Positions 25,258 through 35,635 of a DNA stretch of 64,000 nt are shown here, piece after piece. Position 1 is the stretch's first letter; the number at the start of each line of letters is the position of its first letter. The DNA comes from Carya illinoinensis (lineage: Eukaryota; Streptophyta; Magnoliopsida; Fagales; Juglandaceae). The notes beneath the pieces are model-generated. The model was given only the letters and a program-made list of their open reading frames with translations, was not told the origin of the DNA and did no database searches. The stretch lies in the NCBI RefSeq assembly GCF_018687715.1, contig NC_056752.1, positions 50,872,653-50,936,652 of the forward strand, written 5' to 3'. Both the position numbers and the translations under genes were made by a program.

Positions 25258-28217
25258 ATGGTGAGTGACCGGAAGACGCCGGAGGCGGCGGTGCAGCTTG
25301 CGGAGGAGAAGGTTGCTGCGGCGGAGAATGGCTCCATTAGTGGGCCCCTCGTAGGGAGGAGGCCCCCGGAAATGAAGGTCTCGGTGGTTCGCTGGAGGTC
25401 TGACGTGGGTTACCTTGTTCTCAGACTTCTGTGCGTGTTGACCTCGGTGGCAGCTCTATCGTTCATGGTCACGGCCATGGAGGCCAGTACCGTCCTCATC
25501 TATGGCTTCCAACTCCCCGTTTACTCCAAGTGGTCTTTCTCCCACTCGTTCGAGTAAGCCTCCCGATTCAAATTACCTACATGCGCTTCTGGTCTTCTCG
25601 ATGTTGTTGCCGACGCCTTTGTTTGGTTGCTGAGAAACGTCGGAAATGGATTCTTGATGGACTACTAGTTGAAGTAGTCACTGTTCTCTAAAAAAAAAAA
25701 AAAAAGTTGGGAGTAGTGACCGTGGACTTCAGCTTTTCTTTTCCATCCTCTTTCTGGTTGGGTCCCAACATGAATTATTCGAATTATAGTATTTCTTTTC
25801 TTTTTTTTTCCTTTTTTTTTATTAAAAAAAGGAAAAGAAAAGAAAAATTATTATTATTATATTGTTATCATCATCGTTATAAAAATGAATCCTCACTTTG
25901 GGATTTTCGGTAGACGCAGATTGTGCTGGGTGGAGGCTTGTCTTTCTTTTTATTGTATCCCAAATGATTCGAGTATATATTTTCAGAATATGACTTCATT
26001 TTCTGAAGTTCCAAACAGAGCATGGCAAGGCTCATCCAACAAGAAATTTTTCCCCTACTTGCGTATTCTTTTGTTACAATGTCCGCATTTTTCTCCACCC
26101 ACTCCACTAGGTTTTTCACTTTTCACCAAAAACTTGACCAGAGAAAGCGGGTCGTCGTTTTGGCTGGTTTGTCAGGTTGTGAGGATTCGGTTGAAAAACA
26201 CGTTGACGTGGTTGCCCTTGTGTTCTTTGGCGCTTGTAATCATGTAACAACAAATTTTGGGAATTCTCTCTGGCATCTGAATGAACAGAACCAGACCCGT
26301 GAATGATTTTTTCTCCTTTTTCGTTTCCTACTCTTTCCCGTCTAGTTTGTTTGTTTCTTCATAGATCACTTTAGGCTGGGTCTACTCGAGTGTAGTACGG
26401 AAGCTTTTGTGACTCTCCATCAAACAAAACAATAACACTGGAGGAAAGTAATTTGAAATTTAATTTTGTTGTCTGCAATAGGCCCTTTTTCTGTGCCTAA
26501 GGCCGAGTTTTAGACACCCCAAGCCGTTGGATGGTACTTGCTTAATTTGAGGTTGCGTATGAGTTTAATATGTTTCTCCTGTGCCGAATTAGGTATAATT
26601 CATCTAATAAGTGTGAATCTTGACGTGGGAAGTGTTTGAACATTAGTTGTGCAGTTTAAAGTTGATATTGCGTCTGAAGGCACATTGAGCTTAAAGGTAT
26701 GATTTGTATGATAAAAAGTTGTTGAACTCTGAATTTGTGGTGGGCAGGTATCTAGTTGGGATTTCGGCTGCTGTTGCGGCTCACTCCTTGCTGCAGCTAC
26801 TCATTAGCGCATCAAGGCTGCTGAGGAAGACTCCAGTGATCCCCTCACGAAATCATGCATGGCTTATCTTTGCCGGGGATCAGGTAAAAGTGATTCACCT
26901 TTTATGGATTAGCTAGTGGTCTCTCATGAACTAGCTAGCAGTTGCGAGAAATTATCTTAGAGTAAAACGCTAAATGTACGCATTGAAGAGTGTAAGGACT
27001 ATAGTCTGAAACGTAAATGTACCGATTCTCGACACGGGTTATATGCTGACATAGTTATATTGCATAAATCTTAAGTGAAGATTGAAGAGGTTTAGAAAAG
27101 CTCAACGGGCCATATATTCTTTCCTTATATGAGCAAAAAGTACACTTAGTTATTTTATTTGTTCTAACATACTTGCAAGAGTCTATTTAACTACTTTTAG
27201 AAATGATGTTTAATAAATCTCCTTTTGTTCCAACAGATAAAAATCATGTACTCGACTTGACCACTTGGATTGCAATAGGTTAGGTCATTAAGATTGTGAT
27301 GTTGCCAGATGAATGAAGTATATATATGCATTTTGCTATCCAAATGCATCATAAGCCTATCCCTCACAGAGCCGTATGGTGGAAAAGAAAATATTTGAAT
27401 AGAGTTGGATAGTTTCTTAGGAGGGCAGTTGATTCCTTTTAATCAACTGAGTAATTTTGAAGGATACACAATAGACAGATTCCTTTTAATCGACTCTCAG
27501 CAAAATGATGCTTTATCAGTATCTTAGCCATTAGATAGACGTTGGAAGATACTTCATGATGTTCTCCCATAGCAGTGTCCTCTGTCAGCTTCCGAGAATA
27601 TGATTGCATCCATGTTTAATATTATCTAGCATTTTGCTGTTTTTTTAAACTTTTTAATGTTTTTACCTTGTATAAAGTAGAAATCCAAAAAAAAAAAAAA
27701 AAAAAAACATATCATCATTGACCTGATTTCTAGTGTCAAGGTTTTTTTGCATTATAATATATGTCAGTATCAATTTTCTGGCTCTGCCTTTTATTTAAAG
27801 CTTCTTGACAAAGAAAATCTCATTCATGCTTCCCACTCTCCCAGAATTTTGGCTTCCATTTGGGCCATACTTCCTTGATACCTGTTTTACGTTTTTAATA
27901 AAACCTGCAATTATTTATCGAAAAGAACAAAAATGGGTATAAACTTTAGGCTGGCTACTGTTTTGAAGGTTTTGAAGTGCCTGATTACTTTCGGCTTGCA
28001 GGCATTTGCATATGCAATGATGAGTGCTGGGTCAGCTTCAACAGGGGTTACCAACTTGAATCGCACAGGAATCCGACATACAGCTCTACCAAACTTCTGT
28101 AAGCCTTTGCATAGCTTCTGTGACCATGTTGCCATCTCAATAGCCTTCACTTTCTTCAGCTGCATCTTGCTCGCCACTTCAGCTGTCCAGGGTGTGATTT
28201 GGCTGTCCAAAAACTGA
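25258..28217 (+). CDS. CASP-like membrane protein (Casparian strip membrane domain), perhaps CASPL3A type
   Basis: Exons 25258-25553, 26748-26883 and 28002-28217 join in frame (phase 2, then phase 0) to 215 residues. The start ATG follows the GA tract and opens MVSDRKTPEAAVQLAEEKV. There are four membrane segments: about residues 50-75 (YLVLRLLCVLTSVAALSFMV), 100-120 (YLVGISAAVAAHSLLQLLIS), 135-157 (HAWLIFAGDQAFAYAMMSAG) and 188-212 (VAISIAFTFFSCILLATSAV), with short cytosolic ends and a loop containing NRTGIRHTALPNFCKPLHSF. This is the MARVEL-like fold of CASP and CASP-like proteins, which mark plasma-membrane domains and can organise wall deposition. The conserved Arg in the first and Asp in the third membrane segment of the family are present. 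The loop resembles the CASPL3A group, but I give that with moderate confidence. The product appears intact. Confidence 0.92.
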
Positions 28218-30184
28218 ACTTAATCACCTCGCTTTTCCACATGATATTGTTATTATGCGTCCTCTATAAAGTATATGACTTCTAGGAAATAGTATCTGCA
28301 TCCTTTGTTTTACTTCAAAATGAACAATGTTTTTGTATTTTGAAAACAACTGTAGTCGAGATCTAGCACTTGGTGCCCTTTGTAAGGAAGGAGATGCATG
28401 GCTTCTCGATGAGTGCTTGAGCCATGGGAATCAATGTGTATTATTAGTATTGATCATTTGATATGCAACCCATCGAAAGGCTTTGTGCTAAGGAAATTGG
28501 TATGGCAGGGGATGACTCTGGTTTATGACAGCATTAATTTGTCTATTATAGGTTTGCAAATGTGAGATTTCAAAAGCATATCTAGATCTGACTCCAACCC
28601 AATGAAGTTTTGACTGCATTCCTTTTTTTTTTTTTTAAAGAAAAAGAAAAAGAAAAAGAAAAAGAAAGAGAAATCATCAAATTAATACTTTCCTTTCTTT
28701 TGGCTTAAAGGGGACAGAAAGGGGGATTTTCTTTTTTAGCATAGTGGCATATGAACGCAGCTACATTCATTCACATTCTTGCAAAATGATTTCTAGCTAG
28801 TTATTTCAATACATTATCTGAGATAACCCATCGTTCTTTTTTAAGCAATTTTCGGATATTTACTGAGATACCCATCGTTCTTTGTTAAGCAGTTTTCGGA
28901 TATTTACAACCAAGAAAATACAATCAAATACTAATCGGCTTTCTTGATGGTATTGATCATAATATCTCGTGCATTTTCCCAATCGATTCTTTGGTTGCAT
29001 CCACGATCATATCCTTCTCAAATAATTTTTTGTAGTTTTGTTTCTTTTTTTCTGAATGCAACCTGCATGGTTTGCTTGACATGAAGCCAATTTTCACAAG
29101 TTGACACGACAAATCTGGTGTCAATACGGTACTGGGCTGAACAAAATATCAAAAATTCTTAACAAGACAAATCTCGTGTTAGAACCTTTTTTTAATCTCA
29201 TGGATATTGAGTTAAATCGAGTTTTTTATGAATATTAGTGAGTTGAAATGGTAAAGTAAGTTTTGTAGAGTTCACTTAAGATGAGTTTATATGTATTTAT
29301 GAGAGGTTGACAAAGGTTGTGGGTCCTACATGTAAAGAGATTTTGAATTGATATGAGTTTAGTAATTTAAAAATTGAATGTTTAGATGTTAGACTCAACT
29401 TAAAATTAGATTGAACTGAATTGATTTCAGCTGAGTTTAAATTCCAAACGGGGCCGGAAGTGCAATAAGGATTACTTGGATTTCCCTGAAATAAGTTCCC
29501 AATAATTTTATTGACCTTAATTTAAATGCAGAGCGCCTTAATTTACCTTAATGAGAAAGAAATGTGTATATTTCAATTAAGGCTTGGTCATGCCTGATGT
29601 GAGTTCATTTCTATGCAGACGTCACTTGCATTTATGAGAAACTATGAAATATACTGCATTGCATTTATGTCCAGTTGGTCATGCATGAAACGGCCGGGTT
29701 CATTATTTAATAGGTAATTACTATTGGGCGACAAGATGTTTTGGGAAAAATGATAAAAAGTAAAAACCTAATAATTATTAAAAACTGTCGTGTTATTAGA
29801 GTAAGATAATTGTATGATAGTGTAATTTTTTAAATTACTCTCGTAATTTGATTGGGACGTATAATTATGGATGAATTGAATTTTTTTTTTTTTTAAAATT
29901 ATTCTCTGAACTTAGAGACTTCGTATGGAAAAGAGATAAGACATATAACGTGCATGCATGGACCTAACAGTATTTATTGAGTCTTTTAATACTGTTCGAA
30001 AAATTCACGTAGAGTGATAAATATTATAAAACTCACTTAATGTGATATCTAGCTCATTTAATACTCTTAATGTTAGATAATAACTTTACAAGACCCTATC
30101 AGCATCTTAATGATGGATTGAGAAAGCTAGCTAGAGCTGTACTCATTAATGATTTCAATTAATAAAGCTGCTTCAATGAATGCA
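28218..30184. other. intergenic, start of the duplicated peptide-gene region
   Basis: The CASP-like 3' flank contains an (AAAAG)n-like tract at 28637-28672. A MITE-like element at about 29190-29460 is partly inverted-complementary to 31590-31815. From about 29570 the DNA resembles the upstream flank of the 47955 gene (for example GGCTTGGTCATGC at 29581 and GCTTGGTCATGC at 46874), so the duplicated unit starts near here. Confidence 0.5.
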
Positions 30185-30313
30185 CAAAACTTCAATCCTC
30201 ATTTACTCCTCACTTACATCACAAAGTCTATAAATTGGGACCTTGTACTCAACTTCTTAATCAGAGAAAATCTCCACACACAAGAAGAGAGCGAAACTAC
30301 TGAGGAGAACAGT
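30185..30313 (+). promoter_or_regulatory. core promoter and leader of peptide gene at 30314
   Basis: The block CAAAACTTCAATCCTCATTT (30185-30204), then ACAAAG, leads into a TATA box TATAAA at 30229-30234, 80 bases before the ATG. The same order and spacing occur before the genes at 47955 and 57204 and, in a diverged form, before all the proline-rich paralogues. Confidence 0.7.
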
Positions 30314-30916
30314 ATGGGGAGAGTCCTGGCAATGATGGTGGCGCTATCTATGGTTGCGCTAGTCGTGGCACAAAGTCGTGAGGAGTCTTTCTGGAAAGAA
30401 CCAGAACCAACCCCATCTCCCCCTTCCCCACCAGAGGAAGCACCACCAGCCGGCGGTGGTGGAGGTGGTGGCGGCGGCGGAAGTGGAGGTGGCGGCGGCG
30501 GCGGTGGCGGTGATGATTGTGGTAAAGATTGTGAAGTGACGTGTTGGATCTGGAAACATGTCCCCACGCATTACGCTATTTGCTTAGACCTTTGTAAGGG
30601 ACACTGCAAGCAGTTCACCGTCTCTGATGCCATCCATAATTGCACCTTTGCTTGTGCTGACTCAATGGCCACCAAGTTTGGCTCAGGTATATCATGTTCA
30701 AGAACAAAAGAATCCTAATCTTAGTATTTGCTAATTTTCTATTTAAAAAACCAACAACTTATATAATGTTTCAATTTTTAGGATATGCATGCAGGTTTGT
30801 TAATGTGTTGTCTATTATCGTATGCTAGCTAATTCTTTGCTGTTGATTCCGCTGATGCAGATAAAGAAGATTATGTGGATGTCTGCTTCAACAAGTGCAG
30901 GAAGAAGGGTAATTAG
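30314..30916 (+). CDS. thionin-like cysteine-rich secreted peptide with polyglycine spacer
   Basis: Exons 30314-30686 and 30861-30916 (donor CTCAG|GTATAT, acceptor GATGCAG) give 142 residues. A hydrophobic signal peptide ends at about Ala19/Gln20 (MGRVLAMMVALSMVALVVAQ). A Pro-rich stretch (residues 30-45) follows, then a tract of ten Gly, Ser and nine Gly (47-66). The cysteine module starts at Cys69: C-X3-C-X3-C-X12-C-X3-C-X3-C (69, 73, 77, 90, 94, 98), then C-X3-C (110, 114), and in exon 2 C-X3-C (133, 137). Ten cysteines in this order fit plant thionin-like proteins, small secreted peptides presumed to be disulfide-stabilised and defence-related. That role is family knowledge, not shown here. 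The ATG gives a complete signal peptide and lies 80 bases after the TATA box. It is the leftmost member of the cluster. A glycine spacer is unusual, as the paralogues use proline. Confidence 0.85.
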
Positions 30917-31954
30917 CATCATGTGCTTGTGATAAAATATAAGACAATGAGATGAGTCTTATATGATTAATGCAAATAAATGCTTCAAATGTCATAGAGT
31001 TCTAGCTCTTTTCTTGTTGTCTTCGGCAATTTATATGCAATATATATGAAAAAAAAAAATTGTCATCTCGAGGCCAAGGAATTGTCCAGTGTATTTTATT
31101 TTCTTGTGAACATTAACCGGACAATCTAATAGTAAACAGGCACTTGAACAGATAATTATATGAATCCTACCTTATGAAGGGAAAAAAATAGAATATTAGA
31201 AACTCCTAAGATTATCTCATTATTATCACATCCCGTTTGTGTGATATGCAAATATGGTGAGATTGGTTATAATAATGACGGAGATACTCTATATTAATGA
31301 TCTACCTTTATATTAACGTTGGCAAGAGGTTTAAGTTTGCGAACTCCATACACTTCCATTACTTATTTAAGTGATCAGTAAAAATAAATAATGAGAAAAA
31401 TGAAATACTATACAGCAATTAAAGTTGTCAAACAGACAACAATGGCTCGTTTATGTGTTAATGTGATTTCAAATAATTTGAGATAGTTTTGTAGAGATAG
31501 ATATACTCTTCATCCAAACACACACAACTTATTTCATCTAAAATAACCTCACTTTTTCATCTTAACTTAGCACTGTTCATTGATGAGGCTTTTATTATTA
31601 TTCTATCACTACAACAGTAATTAATTAGTCATTGATGGGATCTACAACTGTTTTAACTTTTCATAAAAGTTAATTAAATATATCTCAACCTATTTAATAT
31701 AATTAAACGCTTACATCTCAATAGGATTCACAAAACTCATTCAAATATATTAACTTACTACTATTTACAGATAAATTCAAATCATCTAAGATACAACTCT
31801 TAATATCTAAATAGAGCCAATTGTTACATAACATACTTCGTGTGTTGTTTTCTATTCTTCTTTAGTCTTAGAATTTAAGAAGAACTCTAGAAAGTCATAA
31901 TTAGAACAATATTCACACAAGTATTTAATTAAATTATTAAAGAGTTTGATTAAT

Positions 31955-32069
31955 CACTACAAGAAAAATAGTCTTTTGCGACCAATTTATTGTAACGAAT
32001 TTGGTTGCTAATAATCTTTTCGTTGAATAAATTATAAATTGATAGTAAAAGACCGTTTTTCTTGTAGTG
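31955..32069. mobile_element. 115-base miniature CACTA element with 3-base target duplication
   Basis: Starts CACTACAAGAAAAATAGTCT and ends TTTTTCTTGTAGTG, so the termini are perfect CACTACAAGAAAAA inverted repeats. AAT stands directly on both sides (31952-31954 and 32070-32072), the 3-base duplication made by CACTA (En/Spm) transposases. It is far too short to encode protein and must have been moved by an element elsewhere. Confidence 0.9.
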
Positions 32070-32399
32070 AATATTTTTACCGATGATAATAGTAGTCAAT
32101 AACTGCATCATTAATTTCAGTCAACTTTAGAAGAGGTATGGAGTTCAAAAACCATCTTTGTTGAGATTAGGTTGGAATGTGACGTGCTGTAGGATGATGT
32201 GCAAAGACCCCATTTGGTGTTTATAAATAAAGTTGGAAATTCATAATGCTCATGTATGGCAAGTATTTGACCGTACGTTATTGACTACTAGTTGCCACTA
32301 AAACCAGGTGCTTCTATAGAAATGTTTGTTTTAGGGTTCTGCGAACTATTTCCTGTATAATCCACATAAATGTTTTTCTTTTAGATTCAAGCATGACGC

Positions 32400-32529
32400 C
32401 AAAAATTGGTAATTTTTCACTGCAAATCAACTAAAAAGTGGCTATTTTCGTTTATCCCACAAAATAATAAAACCAAACAGGAAAAAAAAGAAACTATGAT
32501 ATTCAGAGATTACCATGGCTTGATAACAA

Positions 32530-32564
<35 letters not shown>

Positions 32565-33028
32565 AGTTGTACCATGGATGGATGATTGGGTTTGGTGGTG
32601 AAATGGAGTTTTGAGAGCATGAGAGAGAGAGAGTGAGAGATTACTAAAATGGAGACCATGCTGGGGTTCACGGGAGGGGAGACGGCGCATGTGGTTGGGA
32701 GGGGGGGAGGGGAGGAAAGAGAGAATGGAGGGAAAGTATCGGGATGGGAAAAGAGAAATAAGGGAGGAAAAGTGAGTTTTAATTTTAAAAATATTTGTGG
32801 CGGTTCATTATCGCCGCAAAATCTACTAAGTTGATTGTTGCAAAAATTAATAAACGCTTTCAGTGTATCTAGCAGAATTATCTATGTCGACAAAAAGTAG
32901 TTTTTACTAATTATTTTTGCTCGCTGGGCATGATCTCGCTGCTAAAATTTTATTTATTTTTTATGAGTAGTTTTTATTTCATCTTGGAAAAAAAAAAACA
33001 CGTGGGAAATGGGCATATCTGTTGTAGT
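32400..33028. mobile_element. decayed CACTA-like element, right end intact
   Basis: The right terminus CTGTTGTAGTG at 33018-33028 directly abuts the first peptide promoter module. Interior motifs (TGTGGCGGTTCATTATCGCCGC, near 32799-32820) and a purine-rich block resemble the right part of the 4.4-kb CACTA element. I found no matching left end with a shared 3-base duplication. CACTACAACAG at about 31604 is a possible but unproven partner. Confidence 0.45.
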
Positions 33029-33425
33029 GAGGTTAGAGCACCCAAATAAATTAGATTAATGGAAGTTCCAATAATGGCCAAAATTTCAAACCCCAATTTA
33101 TTGTCTACTCGTTTATGGTAAGAGAAATGATATTTGCAGTCGTGGTTGTGCAAGCGGCGTGCAGTCGCTTTGAAAAAAATAAATTAATATGGGACCCACA
33201 TGAAAAAAAAACTAACGTTTTAATCGTAGACCCCACACTTTTTCAAAACGATTGCGCAGCGTTTGCAATTTCACGATTGTATGTAGCATTGCTCTTATGG
33301 TAAAGTTTTCCAAAACTATGAGCTCATGGTCTTTTGCTCAGCTTGTAATTTGACACTGTTTCAATGGATCGAAAGAAGAAAGTGCGGGTCGATATAATTA
33401 AGGAGATTGCACGAGGAGATTTTAT
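33029..33425 (+). promoter_or_regulatory. distal promoter module, interrupted by a MITE
   Basis: Begins GGTTAGAGCACCCAAATAA, includes GGAAGTTCCA at 33061-33070 and GGCCAAAATTTC, then after the MITE resumes with CCAAAACTATGAGCTCATGG and TTTGACACTGTTTCAATGG. The same series occurs at 49760-49960, 58455-58700 and 59540-59730, and inverted at 43190-43330. Each proline-rich gene tends to have one such distal copy and one proximal copy. It is called regulatory because of conservation and position only. Confidence 0.5.
33122..33294. mobile_element. MITE inserted into the distal promoter module, 9-base direct repeats
   Basis: Left end GAGAAATGATATTTGC, right end the reverse complement of GAGCAATGCTACATAC. 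It is flanked on both sides by TTATGGTAA (33113-33121 and 33295-33303). Removing it and one repeat restores the order found in the other copies of the module. A 9-base duplication suggests a Mutator-like mover. A relative begins near 62469. Confidence 0.75.
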
Positions 33426-33971
33426 TTTGTTTTGATGTAAAAATAATATATATGTTGGCATATTTTTATGACCAAATTTACTCTAATCAAGTTGTACGTC
33501 ATTGTTGAGGTAGCATATATATATATAATATATATATATATATTTATATACATGTATTACTGTTAATTGCATATATATATATATTTATATATTTCTTGGA
33601 ATGGGTCATTGTTGAGGTTGCAAGTTGGGTCTTTTAGAGGTACATTAATGTACATAAGAACAATTTGTAACAAGATGGATAGGCTGGCCACGAAGCATGG
33701 TTGTTCATTTTGAAGAGGTTTTTCAAATGATTTTCCATGCACTTTGTAATTACCAAGATGATCATCTCTATATTGATTATTTTATTTCTTTATTAAAATT
33801 TGGTTTTGATATGTGATATCTAGATTTATAACCGATCTAAATAATTAAAATTGTTTGGATCTCATGTAATTATATATATATATATATATTGGTCTGGTTT
33901 TTGTTTGTTAATTTTCTGCTCAACGTGATTTTTCACATTAAAATTTGGATATTAAAAATAATGAGTAGTAT

Positions 33972-34191
33972 TAGAAGGTTAGAACACCCAATAAGTTGCA
34001 GAAACTGTAGAAGATCAGTGGAAGTTCCACTCGTGGCAGGCCAACCCATTTATTAAGTCCACTCATCCTTGATAAAATATTCCATCTTCCAAGTCTATAA
34101 AATCATGAATTTGTTACTCAAATAGCTTAAATTTGTCTTAGTTTTAGAACTAAAGAAAGAGAGTTTGGATTGATCAATTAAAGAAAACGAG
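33972..34191 (+). promoter_or_regulatory. proximal promoter of the proline-rich peptide gene at 34192
   Basis: Order of elements: GGTTAGAACACCCAATAAG, a near-palindrome AGTGGAAGTTCCACT (34017-34031), a TTTATTAAGTCCACTCATCC block (34050-34069), and TATAAA at 34096-34101, 90 bases before the ATG. The same layout stands before every proline-rich paralogue. Confidence 0.7.
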
Positions 34192-34551
34192 ATGAGGATC
34201 AGAGTTATGCTCATGTTCATGACCGTGCTGATGATGATGTTTGTGCTAGTTGTGGCAGAAGTAGTAGTACTGGATGAGGATGATCCTCATCATGATCGCC
34301 GGTTTGACGATTATTGCGACTTGCTCCCTTGTCGTCGAGTACCAAGACGACCACGTTACCCTCCCCCTCCACCTCCTCTTCCTCCACCTCCTCCTCCCCC
34401 TACCTTCCCCCCTCCCCCACCAAAAGGAAAACCTTATTGTGCTTATCGATGTTCTATGGAGTGTGAACGTTCGAGGCATAGCCGGTACCACGGCTACTAC
34501 TGCTATGAGAACTGTATAGAACGATGCAGGCATGGGCTTTCCCCACCATAG
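34192..34551 (+). CDS. secreted proline-rich peptide with six-cysteine module
   Basis: Single coding exon of 119 residues. The signal peptide MRIRVMLMFMTVLMMMFVLV ends at about VVA/E, followed by an acidic stretch (DEDDPHHDRRFDD), a DYCDLLPCRR segment with two cysteines, and an extensin-like proline tract of about 25 residues. The C-terminal module is C-X3-C-X3-C-X12-C-X3-C-X3-C (CAYRCSMEC, then CYENCIERC). The module has the same spacing as the first half of the thionin-like paralogues, and the second half is missing because a stop (34549-34551) precedes the ancestral splice site. Proline hydroxylation and a cell-wall location are possible from composition but inferred. The frame is intact, the promoter is conserved, and close copies at 43982 and 60005 remain open, so the gene is probably functional. 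Confidence 0.82.
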   Translation: MRIRVMLMFMTVLMMMFVLVVAEVVVLDEDDPHHDRRFDDYCDLLPCRRVPRRPRYPPPPPPLPPPPPPPTFPPPPPKGKPYCAYRCSMECERSRHSRYHGYYCYENCIERCRHGLSPP

Positions 34552-35623
34552 TACTCAATTAATTCCACCAATTTTCGCTGATCAGGTATTCACCCTCCCA
34601 AAATTTTTTTAAACTTCAAAATACCCCTCAAGTTTTTTTCATAATTCAATATAAATAGAAAATGGCACCCCAAAAAATTTATAAACCCCCCATATATATT
34701 ATTTCGAAATTTTTCTAAACTTCCTATATATATATATAAATAGAAATCATGCCTATCACCAGTTTTTTTCTATAGCCCCAAAATTTTGTATAATTCTTAT
34801 ATATTATGAATTGTCTATGATATAGCCCCTCCAAGATTATATTAAAATTAAAGTTTACGAGAAGTAATAACTTTATTAATTTGGATCACAAATTTTTTTT
34901 ATTATACGATATTTAGGCTTTTTAATATGGAGTACATAGTGAGATAAATAAAAGAAAAATCATTTCAACGTTAATGATTTATATGAAAAGTAGTTGATCA
35001 GAAGTTTTATCCCTAGACGTCATTAAGTCAAAAAGATTTATTTAAGGTTTCAATTATAGCATTATAATGTGCTCAATATGACACAAAAAATTAGATTTTA
35101 TTTTAAACTTGATAAGTTAACTTACATACTAGAATGAAATATGAGATTCTAAATGACCATTTCATGGTTTCTATGAAGAAACAAATTCAAAAGATTTCAT
35201 TATAAATATAATAATGGATGGATTTTATTCCATGAAACACTATCTTCAGTTATTTGAAACATATGTTAAGTTATATTTTAAGAATTTTATTTCTACACAG
35301 CTTATTGAGATCTGACTTTTATATATAATTATTGTTTTGTTGTTTCTTGTGAAATTAAGATTAATATTTGTCTCCTTTTATTTTATATAAATGTTTCACA
35401 CATTAAAACAAGTTGGCCCCAAAAACAAAACTTACTGTACGTAGTATGTAAAACAGCTACGAAAAATTTCGTAATGAATGGCTTAAAAATGAAGATCTTC
35501 TAGTGTCCAATTAATTAGTACTGTTTATAATATTGTGGCTGCAGCAAGAGCAGATAAAATATATGGAAGGGGATCAGAGTGCTAGGCTACAACAACTGCA
35601 AGATGATCAAGGGCTACTGGCTT
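34552..35623 (+). other. 3' region with relic splice donor, expanded intron and relic exon 2
   Basis: After the stop codon the text CACCAATTTTCGCTGATCAG|GTATTC (donor at 34586) corresponds to the exon 1 end of the two-exon genes (compare CACCAAGTTTGGCTCAG|GTAT at 30671-30690). About 960 AT-rich bases later GTGGCTGCAG and then GCAGATAAAAT (35550-35560) open a relic of exon 2. GGGGATCAGAG (35570-35580) and CTACAACAACTGCAAG (35587-35602) match the exon 2 codons at 57676-57737. Whether this intron is still spliced is unknown. Confidence 0.65.
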
Positions 35624-35635
35624 CACTACAACAGA

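Larger units (their letters stand above)
30917..33028. other. transposon-rich gap between peptide genes
   Basis: It holds the 3' end of the first peptide gene, a MITE-like segment (31590-31815, inverted relative to 29190-29460), a mini-CACTA (31955-32069) and a decayed CACTA-like end (up to 33028). The open frames at 32442-32690 and 32649-32834 come from GA/CT and purine-rich repeats and are not credible genes. Confidence 0.55.

Noticed and set aside
25137..25337. Minus-strand Ser-Leu repeat frame
   Set aside because: Translation of the (GA)n microsatellite in the CASP-like leader.
30214..30567. Minus-strand open frame rich in proline opposite the first peptide gene
   Set aside because: It is the complement of the GGN glycine tract; the plus strand has signal peptide, splice sites and cysteine pattern.
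32442..32834. Two overlapping frames in GA/CT and G-rich DNA
   Set aside because: Low complexity, no start or splice context, and located in a decayed CACTA-like element.
31604..33028. CACTACAACAG at 31604 paired with CTGTTGTAGTG at 33018 as one CACTA element
   Set aside because: The flanking triplets differ (TAT and AGG), and the mini-CACTA lies between, so pairing is not supported.
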